Positions 8,484-17,038 of a stretch of 64,000 nt of DNA are shown here, piece by piece. Numbering within the stretch: position 1 is the first letter of the stretch; every line of letters begins with the position of its first letter. The DNA is from Proruminimicrobium sp964487915 (lineage in GTDB: Bacteria > Elusimicrobiota > Endomicrobiia > Endomicrobiales > Endomicrobiaceae), in contig CAZASN010000005.1 in NCBI GenBank assembly GCA_964487915.1, positions 56,210 through 120,209 of the forward strand. Direction: 5' to 3'. Below the pieces are notes generated by a model that was not told the origin of the DNA, did no database searches, and was given only the letters and a program-made list of their open reading frames with translations. The translations under genes were made by a program, and so were the position numbers.

Positions 8484-9721
8484 TGAATGCGTATCTTATT
8501 ATCATAATAATATTTTTGGCGGCGTCTTTTCTTGCAGGTTTTATAACGGATTATCTTAATATTAAAAACATATCGGGTATTCTGCCCGATGAATTTAAAG
8601 GATATTACGACGAAGAAAAATATAAAAAATCGCAGAATTATTTAAAAGACAATACAATTTTCGGCTTTATAAATTCTTTTGCTATTTTTATTATTGAAAT
8701 AATTTTTATAATTGCCGGCGGTTTTAATTTTACGGATAAATTTGCAAGATCTTTCGGATACGGAGAAATTGTTTCCGGCCTCATATTCGTTGCGGTTCTT
8801 ATCGTATTGTTCAATATAATAAAAATTCCTTTTTCCTTGTATAATATTTTCGTAATAGAAGAAAAATACGGATTTAACAGAATGACCGTTAAAACGTTTG
8901 TCGCTGATTTGATAAAAAATAACATTCTTATTCTTTTGATAGGGCTTCCTTTATTCGGGATTATAGTCTGTTTTTTTACGTTTTACGGCAGCCAGGCATG
9001 GCTTTATGCGGCGCTGACAGTAATTATATTTGAACTTGTCATGCTTTTTATCGCTCCGGTTTTGATAATGCCTCTTTTTAACAAATACGTGCCTATAGAA
9101 GACGGAGAACTAAAGACCGAACTTGAAAATTACGCAAAACGCGAAAATTTTAAAATGAAAGGTCTGTTTAAAATGGACGGTTCAAAAAGATCATCAAAAA
9201 CAAACGCGTTTTTTACCGGTTTTGGCAGATTCAGAAGAATAGTTTTGTTTGATACTCTCATAGCCAAACATACGGTTCCCGAACTGGTTTCAGTTCTTGC
9301 CCATGAAATGGGGCATTATAAAAAAGGACATATAAAAAAATTTGTGATAATGTCTTTTTTGAATACTTTTATAATGTTTTTTATTCTTTCGTTTTTTGTG
9401 TCAAACGAAGGATTGTTTGAAGCCTTTTCAATGGAAACGGTTTCCATATACGCATCGCTGGTGTTTTTCGGATTTCTGTATACGCCGATATCAATGTTTT
9501 TATCTGTAATTCAGAATATTGTTTCAAGAAAATACGAATATGAAGCCGACAGATACGCAGTTGAAACTTATAAAAAACCGGAAGCGATGACCGAAGCGCT
9601 TAAGAAACTTTCGGTAGACAATCTTTCAAATCTTACGCCTCATAAATTGAAAGTTTTTATGGAATATTCGCATCCGCCTGTTCTTGAAAGAATAAAAGCT
9701 ATTAAAAATATTAAAATATAA
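8483..9721 (+). CDS. M48 family (Ste24/CAAX protease-like) membrane metallopeptidase
   Basis: The 412-aa protein looks like the Ste24 type of M48 peptidase, with several N-terminal transmembrane helices. The zinc motif is H274-E-M-G-H278, within VSVLAHEMGHYKKGH. The third ligand is E354 in EYEADRYA, and two more helices lie between. Eukaryotic Ste24 trims prenylated proteins. Bacterial homologues are thought to act on membrane proteins or to support quality control. Translational coupling to the M16 pair (1-base stop/start overlap) suggests a shared envelope-proteolysis role. Confidence 0.9.
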   Translation: MNAYLIIIIIFLAASFLAGFITDYLNIKNISGILPDEFKGYYDEEKYKKSQNYLKDNTIFGFINSFAIFIIEIIFIIAGGFNFTDKFARSFGYGEIVSGLIFVAVLIVLFNIIKIPFSLYNIFVIEEKYGFNRMTVKTFVADLIKNNILILLIGLPLFGIIVCFFTFYGSQAWLYAALTVIIFELVMLFIAPVLIMPLFNKYVPIEDGELKTELENYAKRENFKMKGLFKMDGSKRSSKTNAFFTGFGRFRRIVLFDTLIAKHTVPELVSVLAHEMGHYKKGHIKKFVIMSFLNTFIMFFILSFFVSNEGLFEAFSMETVSIYASLVFFGFLYTPISMFLSVIQNIVSRKYEYEADRYAVETYKKPEAMTEALKKLSVDNLSNLTPHKLKVFMEYSHPPVLERIKAIKNIKI

Positions 9722-9737
9722 TTAAACGGGGGATAAA

Positions 9738-10769
9738 ATGGATAAATTGTTAAAAGATTTGCTGAATGCGCCCGGAATATCGGGTTATGAAGAAACTGTT
9801 GCCGAAATTATCAAAAAAGAACTTGAAAAATGCTGCGACAGCGTTAAAATAGACAATTTTGGAAATGTCATATCAAAAAAAGGAACAGGCAAAAAAAAGA
9901 TTATGATTGCGGCTCATATGGATGAAATAGGTCTTGCCGTTAAATACGTAAATGACCAGGGATATATTTATTTTATAAAAGTAGGCGGAATTTCGGACGG
10001 CGTTTTACCGGGACAGAGAGTCATTATAAAGTCTCAAAAGGGTGACGTTTACGGCATAATAGGAACAAAACCTCCTCATCTTCAGACTCCTGATGAAAGA
10101 AACAAAGTTGTTTCTTATGACAACATGTTTATAGATATCGGCTGTTCAAAAAAAGAAGATGTTTTTGCCAAGATAGAAATAGGCGATCAGATAATATTTG
10201 AACCAAACGCCGGAGTTCTTAACGGCGATATTTGTTACGGAAAAGCCGTAGACAACAGAGCCGGCTGCTATGCTATGATAAAAATTATGGAGAAACTTTC
10301 CGTAAACGCAGAGGTTTACGGAGTTGCCACAGCTCAGGAAGAGGTAGGGCTAAAAGGAGCCAAAACGTCTTCTTTTGCCGTAAATCCGGATTTTGCATTG
10401 ATAGTAGACACAACAACGGCGGGAGATGTTCCCGGAATAGAAGGGAAAGTTTCTTCATTAAAACTCGGAGATGGGATAGCAATTACCATTATTGAGGCAA
10501 GCGGAAGAGGAACAATTGTAAATAATAAAATAAGAAAGATGATGATTGAGGCCGCAAAAGAAAACAACATAAAACACCAGATTGACGTTATAGACGGCGG
10601 CATGACGGACGGCGCGACGATTTATATAAACAGAGAGGGGATTCTTACCGGTATTTTAAGTCTGCCGACAAGGTATCTGCATGCTTCAAGTTCTGTTTTT
10701 AATATGAAAGATTTGGATGCGGCTGTTGAGCTGGGGATTAAGACGATAGAAAAATTCGTTAAGTTATAA
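9738..10769 (+). CDS. M42 family glutamyl aminopeptidase / FrvX-like dinuclear metallopeptidase
   Basis: The 343-aa product matches the M42 peptidases, cytosolic tetrahedral aminopeptidases that finish peptide breakdown. Metal and catalytic segments are visible: AAHMDEIGL (first His and Asp), VDNRAGCYAMI (bridging Asp), TAQEEVGLKGAKTS (catalytic Glu pair), IVDTTTAGD and the late GILSLPTRYLHASSS histidine. No signal peptide is present. A GGGGG stretch 6 bases before the ATG acts as ribosome site. It follows the M48 gene by 16 bases and closes the peptidase cluster. A 109-bp palindromic repeat follows its stop. Confidence 0.9.
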   Translation: MDKLLKDLLNAPGISGYEETVAEIIKKELEKCCDSVKIDNFGNVISKKGTGKKKIMIAAHMDEIGLAVKYVNDQGYIYFIKVGGISDGVLPGQRVIIKSQKGDVYGIIGTKPPHLQTPDERNKVVSYDNMFIDIGCSKKEDVFAKIEIGDQIIFEPNAGVLNGDICYGKAVDNRAGCYAMIKIMEKLSVNAEVYGVATAQEEVGLKGAKTSSFAVNPDFALIVDTTTAGDVPGIEGKVSSLKLGDGIAITIIEASGRGTIVNNKIRKMMIEAAKENNIKHQIDVIDGGMTDGATIYINREGILTGILSLPTRYLHASSSVFNMKDLDAAVELGIKTIEKFVKL

Positions 10770-10779
10770 CGATTTTAAT

Positions 10780-10888
10780 ATTTGGACTGCAATAAATAAA
10801 TTCAAAGGGCTTATGTACCGTACGCTACGCTTTACTTACGTACACCGCACCCTTTGAATTTTTTATTTCGTCTTAAATCTTAAAGTCT
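10780..10888. repeat. 109-bp palindromic repeat element, copy 1
   Basis: A 12-bp perfect inverted repeat (10798-10809 and 10850-10861, left arm aaattcaaaggg) encloses a 40-base centre that starts cttatgtaccgtacgc. A second copy at 36249-36357 has the same length, nearly the same centre (30 of 38 bases) and the same outer boxes: ATTTG-2-CTGCA on the left, and TTTCG-4-AAATCTT-(2/3)-AGTCT on the right. The arms are different but again self-complementary. It lies between the convergent M42 and comF genes and may act as a bidirectional terminator. It encodes nothing. Confidence 0.75.
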
Positions 10889-10945
10889 CAAAAAAATAGT
10901 TTGTATAGCTTACGCGGCAAAACGGCAACAATACAAAAATTATAT

Positions 10946-11668
10946 TTACAGTTCAGTGCGGGCGACGGCGGCGACAAATACTTTTTTTGCTCCTGATTTT
11001 TTAAGAAGCTCGGCGCAGACGTTTGCCGTTGCGCATGTCGTTGCAACGTCGTCTATCAGAAGAATATTTTTGCCTTTTAAAAAAGATTCGTGTTTTTTGT
11101 TTATTGAAAAAGAATTTTGAAGGTTAGCATTTCTGTCTTTTCTGTTTAGTCCGAACTGCGGTTTGGTGTAAGAACTTCGCATAAGAATATTTTCATATAA
11201 AGGTTTTTTAATAATTTTTGATATTTCGGCCGCAAGAAGAGCCGTTTGATTGTATCCTCTCGTGAATTTTTTTATGAAATGAAGAGGAACGGGAATTATC
11301 ATATCAGTTTCCTTATCCCAGTTTTCTTTTATTATTAAATCGGAGACGGGTTTTGACAAATCCTTCGCAAGAAACAGTCTGTTTGAATATTTAAAACTAT
11401 GTATCAGTTTTTTTATTTTTCCGGTATATACGTAAGGAGTTTTTAAAAAATTAAAATATATTTTTGAATGTCTGCAGTCATAACAATGCTCGCCGCCGTC
11501 TTTTAAGGGCATTGAACATACAACGCATTTCAAACCGTCATTTTTAGCAAGAGATTTTAAGCATGTTTCGCATATATTGTTAACCGTATTTACGGGCATA
11601 TTCCGCCCGCAGCAGGCGCAAGTTCTCGGGAAAATAAAATAAATTAAGAGATTAAAAATATTTATCAT
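10946..11668 (-). CDS. comF: ComF family phosphoribosyltransferase-like protein
   Basis: The 240-aa protein has an N-terminal cysteine-rich zinc region (CACC at 17-20, CETC, CVVC, CYDC) and a PRTase domain. The PRPP-loop motif is ILLIDDVATTCATA at about 202-215, and the typical IPVPLH...RGYNQ segment lies near the middle. ComF supports uptake of single-stranded DNA during natural transformation in several bacteria. It is the last gene of the minus-strand run, 12 bases downstream of the SprA-like gene. The prepilin-like genes elsewhere in the window are compatible with a competence role but do not prove it. Confidence 0.88.
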   Translation of the reverse strand: MINIFNLLIYFIFPRTCACCGRNMPVNTVNNICETCLKSLAKNDGLKCVVCSMPLKDGGEHCYDCRHSKIYFNFLKTPYVYTGKIKKLIHSFKYSNRLFLAKDLSKPVSDLIIKENWDKETDMIIPVPLHFIKKFTRGYNQTALLAAEISKIIKKPLYENILMRSSYTKPQFGLNRKDRNANLQNSFSINKKHESFLKGKNILLIDDVATTCATANVCAELLKKSGAKKVFVAAVARTEL

Positions 11669-11680
11669 ATCTTATGTCCG

Positions 11681-14600
11681 TCAGAATTGTATCGTCAGTC
11701 TGCTTCCGAATTCAATTAACGTATAATTTTCGTCAGGCACATAAGTGTATACGTATCTTGATATGCCTGCAATCAAAGCGCATCTGAAATTACCGGAAAT
11801 TTCATAATCGGCATTTACTTTGAACCCGTAATTTTGCAGATTATTGCTCTGTATGTTAACTCCCGAACTCTGCGTTTTATAAAATACGTTTGAATCAAAA
11901 ATAAGCCTATTTTTTAGAGGTATTGTGCCGAATAACGGCAGTTTTATTCCGGCCGGAAACATCATGTCGGAATTAACCTGTCCGACAATTGAATTCGTAA
12001 ATATCTGGGTTGAAAGTTTGCCTGTTGAATTTCTTGCCCATTCCTGAGAGTTTTCATATTTTAAGCTCATTCTCCACTGTTTTACGTTTATTCCGCTTTG
12101 CAGCAGCCATGAAAAAATCTGCCCTTCGCTTATAGGCACATTTTTTGCGATATCGGTTTCGTTTGAATTTGTGTTTGACGCTCCGAAAAGCAGATCAAGT
12201 TTTTTTAATAATTTAAATCTGTAATCTCCTCCGAAAGTAGTGCTTTCCGCAAAAGAAATGAATTTTTCAATTACGGTTTTTTTATTGTGTCTGAGATTTA
12301 ACTGCGTGTCGCTCATCCAGCTTATGTCAAAGAGATTTTCAAATTTGCTCATGCCTATAAGAAGATCCGGCCATATTCTCGTATATGAATCTTTATATGT
12401 TCCCGTTATGTATGATTCTTCCTGACCTTCGGTAAAAGTAAAATTTAAAGACATCGTTTTTACAGGCATAAGCGTTTTAGACAGATTTAATGTTTCAAAA
12501 GGGCTGTATCTTCCGATTATTCTTCTGTCGTCTCTTTGCACTACCGATTTGACGATATAAGAAGATGTTGATGAAATTATATCTTTAAGCATATTGTTTC
12601 TTATCCATAACTTATCCATGCCTATTGAAGAAAAGTCTTTTTCCATGTTTGAATATGCGTCGGAGTCCTGCATTCTGTAAGATGTCGTGAAAGATAAAGA
12701 TTTTAAGCAGGACGCGTTTACTATGTCTATAACCTGAAGATTCCAAGTAAGTTCGGTTGTTCCCAGTCTTTCAATATATTTTGTCTGTCCGGGATAAATT
12801 ATATTTGTTGTTTGAGTGCTGTAAGTCAGGTCATAAGTTTCTTTTGTGTTTATATGATAAATAACGCTGGGCTGGAACCATTTTGCAACCTGAAAATTTA
12901 AACTGGCTCCAACGTCCTGGTTTAAAGATTTGTCATAATATATTTCATGGTCAAAGTATTCTTTATTTTTTTCGTTTACTTTGCTCAAAATATAAGTCGG
13001 TGAAAAAGTAACGCTGTCAAAAAATTTAAAAGGCGTTTTTAAACCCCATGTTTCTGTTTTTTCAAGCGTCAGGAAATCTTTGATGTCCAAATATTTTTTT
13101 GCAGTATCAAGATCCAAAAATGAATTTGAATCTGTAATCGGGGTATCCGGATATTTTTTAAAAGCGGAATTTACCAGTCTGTAATCGCCGGTTAAATTTG
13201 TAGGAAGAAGTTCAAATTCTATTGGATTTGTATACGTTAAATTTGCATAAACGCTTTCGGCGTCCTCAAGCCGTTCTATTTCCTGAGTGTCTTTTAAGGC
13301 TCTTGCATATTGAAGAGTAACGCGCGGCGTATCTTGCCCGGCATACAGAACCGTTTCGGCCTTGCTGTTGTAAGATATAACAGTTCCTTCGTCCAATATG
13401 GATACTTTATCGGATTCGTTCTGAATGGCAAGAGGCGTTATTGTTTTTAATTTTGATATGGAAGCATTCAGCGGAAGAACGTCAATTCCGTTTACCGACA
13501 AACCTTTAAATCCGAGAGATGCCGTATCTTCAAGATAATCACGGTTATATGTTCCCGGCGCAAACGTCTGAAAATTTTTATCTATGCTTTTTCTGCTTAA
13601 AGCCAGACTTACGGGCCCGACAAAGTCGGTTCCGTTCCATCTCAGATTCGTATTTACTTTCCATGCGTTTCCGTCTTTGCTTTTTGCTCCCGTGACGTGA
13701 ATTTCGTTTATCCATACTTCTCCGCTGTCTGCCTGGTTTGTTTTTACGCCGGTTTGCAGATAAGCTATTTTTTCAAGAGAAGGATTTCCCACGATAGTTA
13801 CGGTGCCGCTGTCGGTGCTTATCCATTTTGACGCTACCGAGCTGTATTCCTGCCTTATTGTAATAAGAGTCCATTTTCCTTTCAGATTATCGGTCATAGG
13901 TATGGAATATTGCAGATAGTTATTTTCATCGGCTCCTGCTCTCATTATTATTTCGCTTGCCGTAGAAGCGGTTGTAGAAGCTACATATATAAAAAATCTG
14001 AAGTTATCATAAATTGAAATATCTATGCCGTTTCCGTAATATGTAGTTTTTGCATAGAATTGGTCATCCGAAGAATTTGAATCGTATACTAATCTTAAAG
14101 ACTGTTCGTCAACAACCACGTTTCCGCTTAATTCGTACAAATCTCTGTAATCCTGATTGCTTAATAATGATATGTAATTCGGATCGTCGCGGCCGATGGA
14201 AGATGTTTCAAAATCGCTTAAAGAATTGCTTTTGCTTGCAGTCCATTTATTTCCTATGATTGAGACTTTTCCTATTGTGATTGTCCCTTCTGCTCCGCTT
14301 GTATTGTTTAAAGTCAGTCTGGCGACTTTTATGCTTCTCCACTTATCCTGATCCGCTTCGGTTTCAATATTTAGCGGTATTTGCACTTTTTTCCAGCCTG
14401 TCCAGTTTACGTTTACCGCGAAACTGCTGACGTTAAGCTCATATCTGTCCAGAATATTATTGCCGTTTAAGTCTTCCGTATCTATTTTGCCGTTGTGCGG
14501 ACCTATTTTTGAAACGCCCAGATATGTGTCGTAATTGTAAAAATCTCTTCCGATATCTTCCCAAGAAGTCAGCAGTCCGTCGCCGTCTTTATCTTCTGTA

Positions 14601-17026
14601 TGAGGGGAAGTTTTTACGGAACCGTCTTCAAGAACCTGTCCGTACATTCCGTCGGAGTCTTCATTTATGGATGTTGCGTAATCAAGTTGCAGAGTAGTAT
14701 TTTTGCCGTCGCCTTTTATCCACATTTCAATATAAAGTTTGCTTGAAAAATCGTTTCCCGCGGCATTTACAATCTGTACTATTGACGCCGTCGGCCGGCT
14801 CAGAAGATTATAATTTATTTCCATAACCTGCTGTTTTTCTCCGGAAATTATTTCCAAATTCGGATCTATTTCTCTTTTTTCAACGTCGTATGTTTTCCAC
14901 GAAAGAGAATTGGTGTTGTAACGGCTGCCGTCGGGAGTTGAAGAATAAAACCATGTGTCGTATACCATTGACAGGCTGCTTTCCTGTTTTGCGCCTTCCA
15001 TTGATTCAATAATGGCTTTTCCGGTAGTGTTAGACTGGAATTTGCTTAAAGCGTATTCGGCTCCTGCCGATAATGAAAGAGAATCAGAAAGCCGGATATT
15101 GTTTATTTTTGTATCAACTTCACCGACTAGCGAACTTGACGGCGTATTATATAAATCCGGCAGGACAGTATCTTTTGCGGAAAATTCATATATAAAACTG
15201 CCTCCGACAGACAGTCTGCTGTCAAAATCATACTGGCTTCTGAAACCGACAAGAGTAGACCCGCTTGAACTTGATCCGAAGGGGGAATAATCGTAGGAAA
15301 CGTCAATTACGGAATTTTCATTTATCAGGCTTTCTTTTAGAATAGTAAGAATTCCCAGATCATAATCTATGAAATAATCTTCGTTTATTTTTAAAGTGAC
15401 GCCGTCCAAAATAACTTTTTCAGACATTGGCACTATGCCGGATCTGAGAGTAAATATCTTTACTTTGTATCTGTATTCAGTTATAAAATTATATAAATGC
15501 GTGCCGGATGTGTACAAACTGTCGTGCAGAGGAAGAGTATTGTCCGGATTTTTAGGCTCTACTGGAGAAAGATTGAATATTCCGTTTTCAAAATCTACGA
15601 TAATATTGCTCGTACCGTTTGGAATATTCGGATACTGAGGAACAGGCTTGTTGCCCGGATTTATTATTGAAGGAATATTATTGTTTAAATCTTTTATCTG
15701 GAGAATAAAATTGCCTCTTCCGTCATCTCTTGTTATCTGGTAGTTGCCCAGACTGTAATAAGTCAGCAGTTCTGTCGTCATCATATCCGTGCTTCTGGTA
15801 TTGTTTGTGTCTTTTATAAGCTGCGGATTTCCGCCTGTCGTATCGGATAACCATGTTCCGTCTGAAAATTGATAATCAACGGCGACTATATATTGAGCGG
15901 ATAACGTGTTTTTAAACATCAAAACGCCGGTATTGTAATCAAGAGTATAATCCTGTCCGGCCGTTAATTTAACAAAATTACCTCTGTATTCAAATGAAGA
16001 TGTCGGATTTCTCATTGATTTAAGCACTGTATTTGTTGATATTACGATGTAATCCGACGCCTGCACTTTTGTTTTGTCAAGATAAACTTTTAAAGTGCCT
16101 TGTCTTATAGCTTTAGGGTTATTCGGATCCTGTACGACCGAATAGTATTTGTAACGGATGTATGAGGTATCGGCTATAGTAAGTTTTTCAAGTTTTGTGT
16201 TGCCTTTAAACTGTTTGCTTTCGGAGTATCCTTTTGTTTTTGAGAAAAAAGCTTTGGTTGAAAGCCCTTTATATTTTGTATCAAGTTTAACGCCGAACAA
16301 TTCTTTTGAATATCCGGTAAATTCCGTGCTTGGCAATGCTACGGTTATGTCTCCGAATGCCGCCTCCTGTACGAATTCATCGGGATATCCTTTGTAAACT
16401 ATTGAAATATCTTTTTTGTCCGTATATGTGTCGTCATAGTCAATATTAAGAGTCAGGCGGTCGCTGACCGTTCCTTTAATTTTCATCTGCAATTCCTGAT
16501 CCATTGAAAATGACGATAAATTTGATCTTTTGCCGGCTTCCGGTTTATCGTATATTGTGGAATTATAAGTAATTCCTATGACTTTTCTTCCGGTTAAAAG
16601 CAGTTTTGACTCCAACGGTAAAGTCGTATAATATTCCGAAGAAAGTATTGAAGGTTTATCTTTAACGGTTGTTGTGCTTGCCGATATTTTTTCAATGGCT
16701 TTGCTTCCTGAAACAGCGGCAGCCGTTGTTGTTGGGACATTAACGTTATATACGGCTGTTTGGGTTGATTTTTCAATGATTGCTCCTGACTGGTAATAAG
16801 TTCCGACCGTATCCATAGCGGAGTCATTTACCGATATCGGTATTGATTTTTTATCCGGGTTTGTGGTATCGGGATTTTCAATAATATCGGCGTCATTCAT
16901 ATTTGTTACCGATACGGTTTCGGTTGAAATACTGACGGTATCGGATGATATTGCAATATCATCCGCGCGCAGCATATAGAGCGGATATAAAAACAATAAC
17001 GATAATAACAAATATAATTTTTTCAT
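11681..17026 (-). CDS. sprA: SprA/Sov-like giant outer-membrane protein (putative type IX-like translocon)
   Basis: This 1781-aa protein has a signal peptide and a low-complexity Ser/Thr-rich N-terminal stretch. The body is beta-rich and ends in an outer-membrane-type C-terminus (RLTIQF). Several patterns recall Bacteroidota SprA/Sov, the 36-strand type IX secretion channel. They are repeated 'L..G.DYtlDYntGvl' strand pairs followed by IVAVDYQFSDGTW, a YSLGNYQI...F.LQI segment, the VDEQSLRLVY block and EVWINEIHVTG (family form 'evWvNELrl'). It is somewhat shorter than the 2300-2500 residues usual in SprA. I chose ATG 17026 over a TTG two codons upstream; neither has a clear ribosome site. Assignment rests on motif resemblance only. 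Confidence 0.68.
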   Translation of the reverse strand: MKKLYLLLSLLFLYPLYMLRADDIAISSDTVSISTETVSVTNMNDADIIENPDTTNPDKKSIPISVNDSAMDTVGTYYQSGAIIEKSTQTAVYNVNVPTTTAAAVSGSKAIEKISASTTTVKDKPSILSSEYYTTLPLESKLLLTGRKVIGITYNSTIYDKPEAGKRSNLSSFSMDQELQMKIKGTVSDRLTLNIDYDDTYTDKKDISIVYKGYPDEFVQEAAFGDITVALPSTEFTGYSKELFGVKLDTKYKGLSTKAFFSKTKGYSESKQFKGNTKLEKLTIADTSYIRYKYYSVVQDPNNPKAIRQGTLKVYLDKTKVQASDYIVISTNTVLKSMRNPTSSFEYRGNFVKLTAGQDYTLDYNTGVLMFKNTLSAQYIVAVDYQFSDGTWLSDTTGGNPQLIKDTNNTRSTDMMTTELLTYYSLGNYQITRDDGRGNFILQIKDLNNNIPSIINPGNKPVPQYPNIPNGTSNIIVDFENGIFNLSPVEPKNPDNTLPLHDSLYTSGTHLYNFITEYRYKVKIFTLRSGIVPMSEKVILDGVTLKINEDYFIDYDLGILTILKESLINENSVIDVSYDYSPFGSSSSGSTLVGFRSQYDFDSRLSVGGSFIYEFSAKDTVLPDLYNTPSSSLVGEVDTKINNIRLSDSLSLSAGAEYALSKFQSNTTGKAIIESMEGAKQESSLSMVYDTWFYSSTPDGSRYNTNSLSWKTYDVEKREIDPNLEIISGEKQQVMEINYNLLSRPTASIVQIVNAAGNDFSSKLYIEMWIKGDGKNTTLQLDYATSINEDSDGMYGQVLEDGSVKTSPHTEDKDGDGLLTSWEDIGRDFYNYDTYLGVSKIGPHNGKIDTEDLNGNNILDRYELNVSSFAVNVNWTGWKKVQIPLNIETEADQDKWRSIKVARLTLNNTSGAEGTITIGKVSIIGNKWTASKSNSLSDFETSSIGRDDPNYISLLSNQDYRDLYELSGNVVVDEQSLRLVYDSNSSDDQFYAKTTYYGNGIDISIYDNFRFFIYVASTTASTASEIIMRAGADENNYLQYSIPMTDNLKGKWTLITIRQEYSSVASKWISTDSGTVTIVGNPSLEKIAYLQTGVKTNQADSGEVWINEIHVTGAKSKDGNAWKVNTNLRWNGTDFVGPVSLALSRKSIDKNFQTFAPGTYNRDYLEDTASLGFKGLSVNGIDVLPLNASISKLKTITPLAIQNESDKVSILDEGTVISYNSKAETVLYAGQDTPRVTLQYARALKDTQEIERLEDAESVYANLTYTNPIEFELLPTNLTGDYRLVNSAFKKYPDTPITDSNSFLDLDTAKKYLDIKDFLTLEKTETWGLKTPFKFFDSVTFSPTYILSKVNEKNKEYFDHEIYYDKSLNQDVGASLNFQVAKWFQPSVIYHINTKETYDLTYSTQTTNIIYPGQTKYIERLGTTELTWNLQVIDIVNASCLKSLSFTTSYRMQDSDAYSNMEKDFSSIGMDKLWIRNNMLKDIISSTSSYIVKSVVQRDDRRIIGRYSPFETLNLSKTLMPVKTMSLNFTFTEGQEESYITGTYKDSYTRIWPDLLIGMSKFENLFDISWMSDTQLNLRHNKKTVIEKFISFAESTTFGGDYRFKLLKKLDLLFGASNTNSNETDIAKNVPISEGQIFSWLLQSGINVKQWRMSLKYENSQEWARNSTGKLSTQIFTNSIVGQVNSDMMFPAGIKLPLFGTIPLKNRLIFDSNVFYKTQSSGVNIQSNNLQNYGFKVNADYEISGNFRCALIAGISRYVYTYVPDENYTLIEFGSRLTIQF

Positions 17027-17038
17027 CGGCAAATATTT

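Noticed and set aside
10795..10865. Element copy 1 as a CRISPR repeat or insertion sequence end
   Set aside because: Only one unit is present at the site, there are no regularly spaced repeats and no transposase gene nearby.
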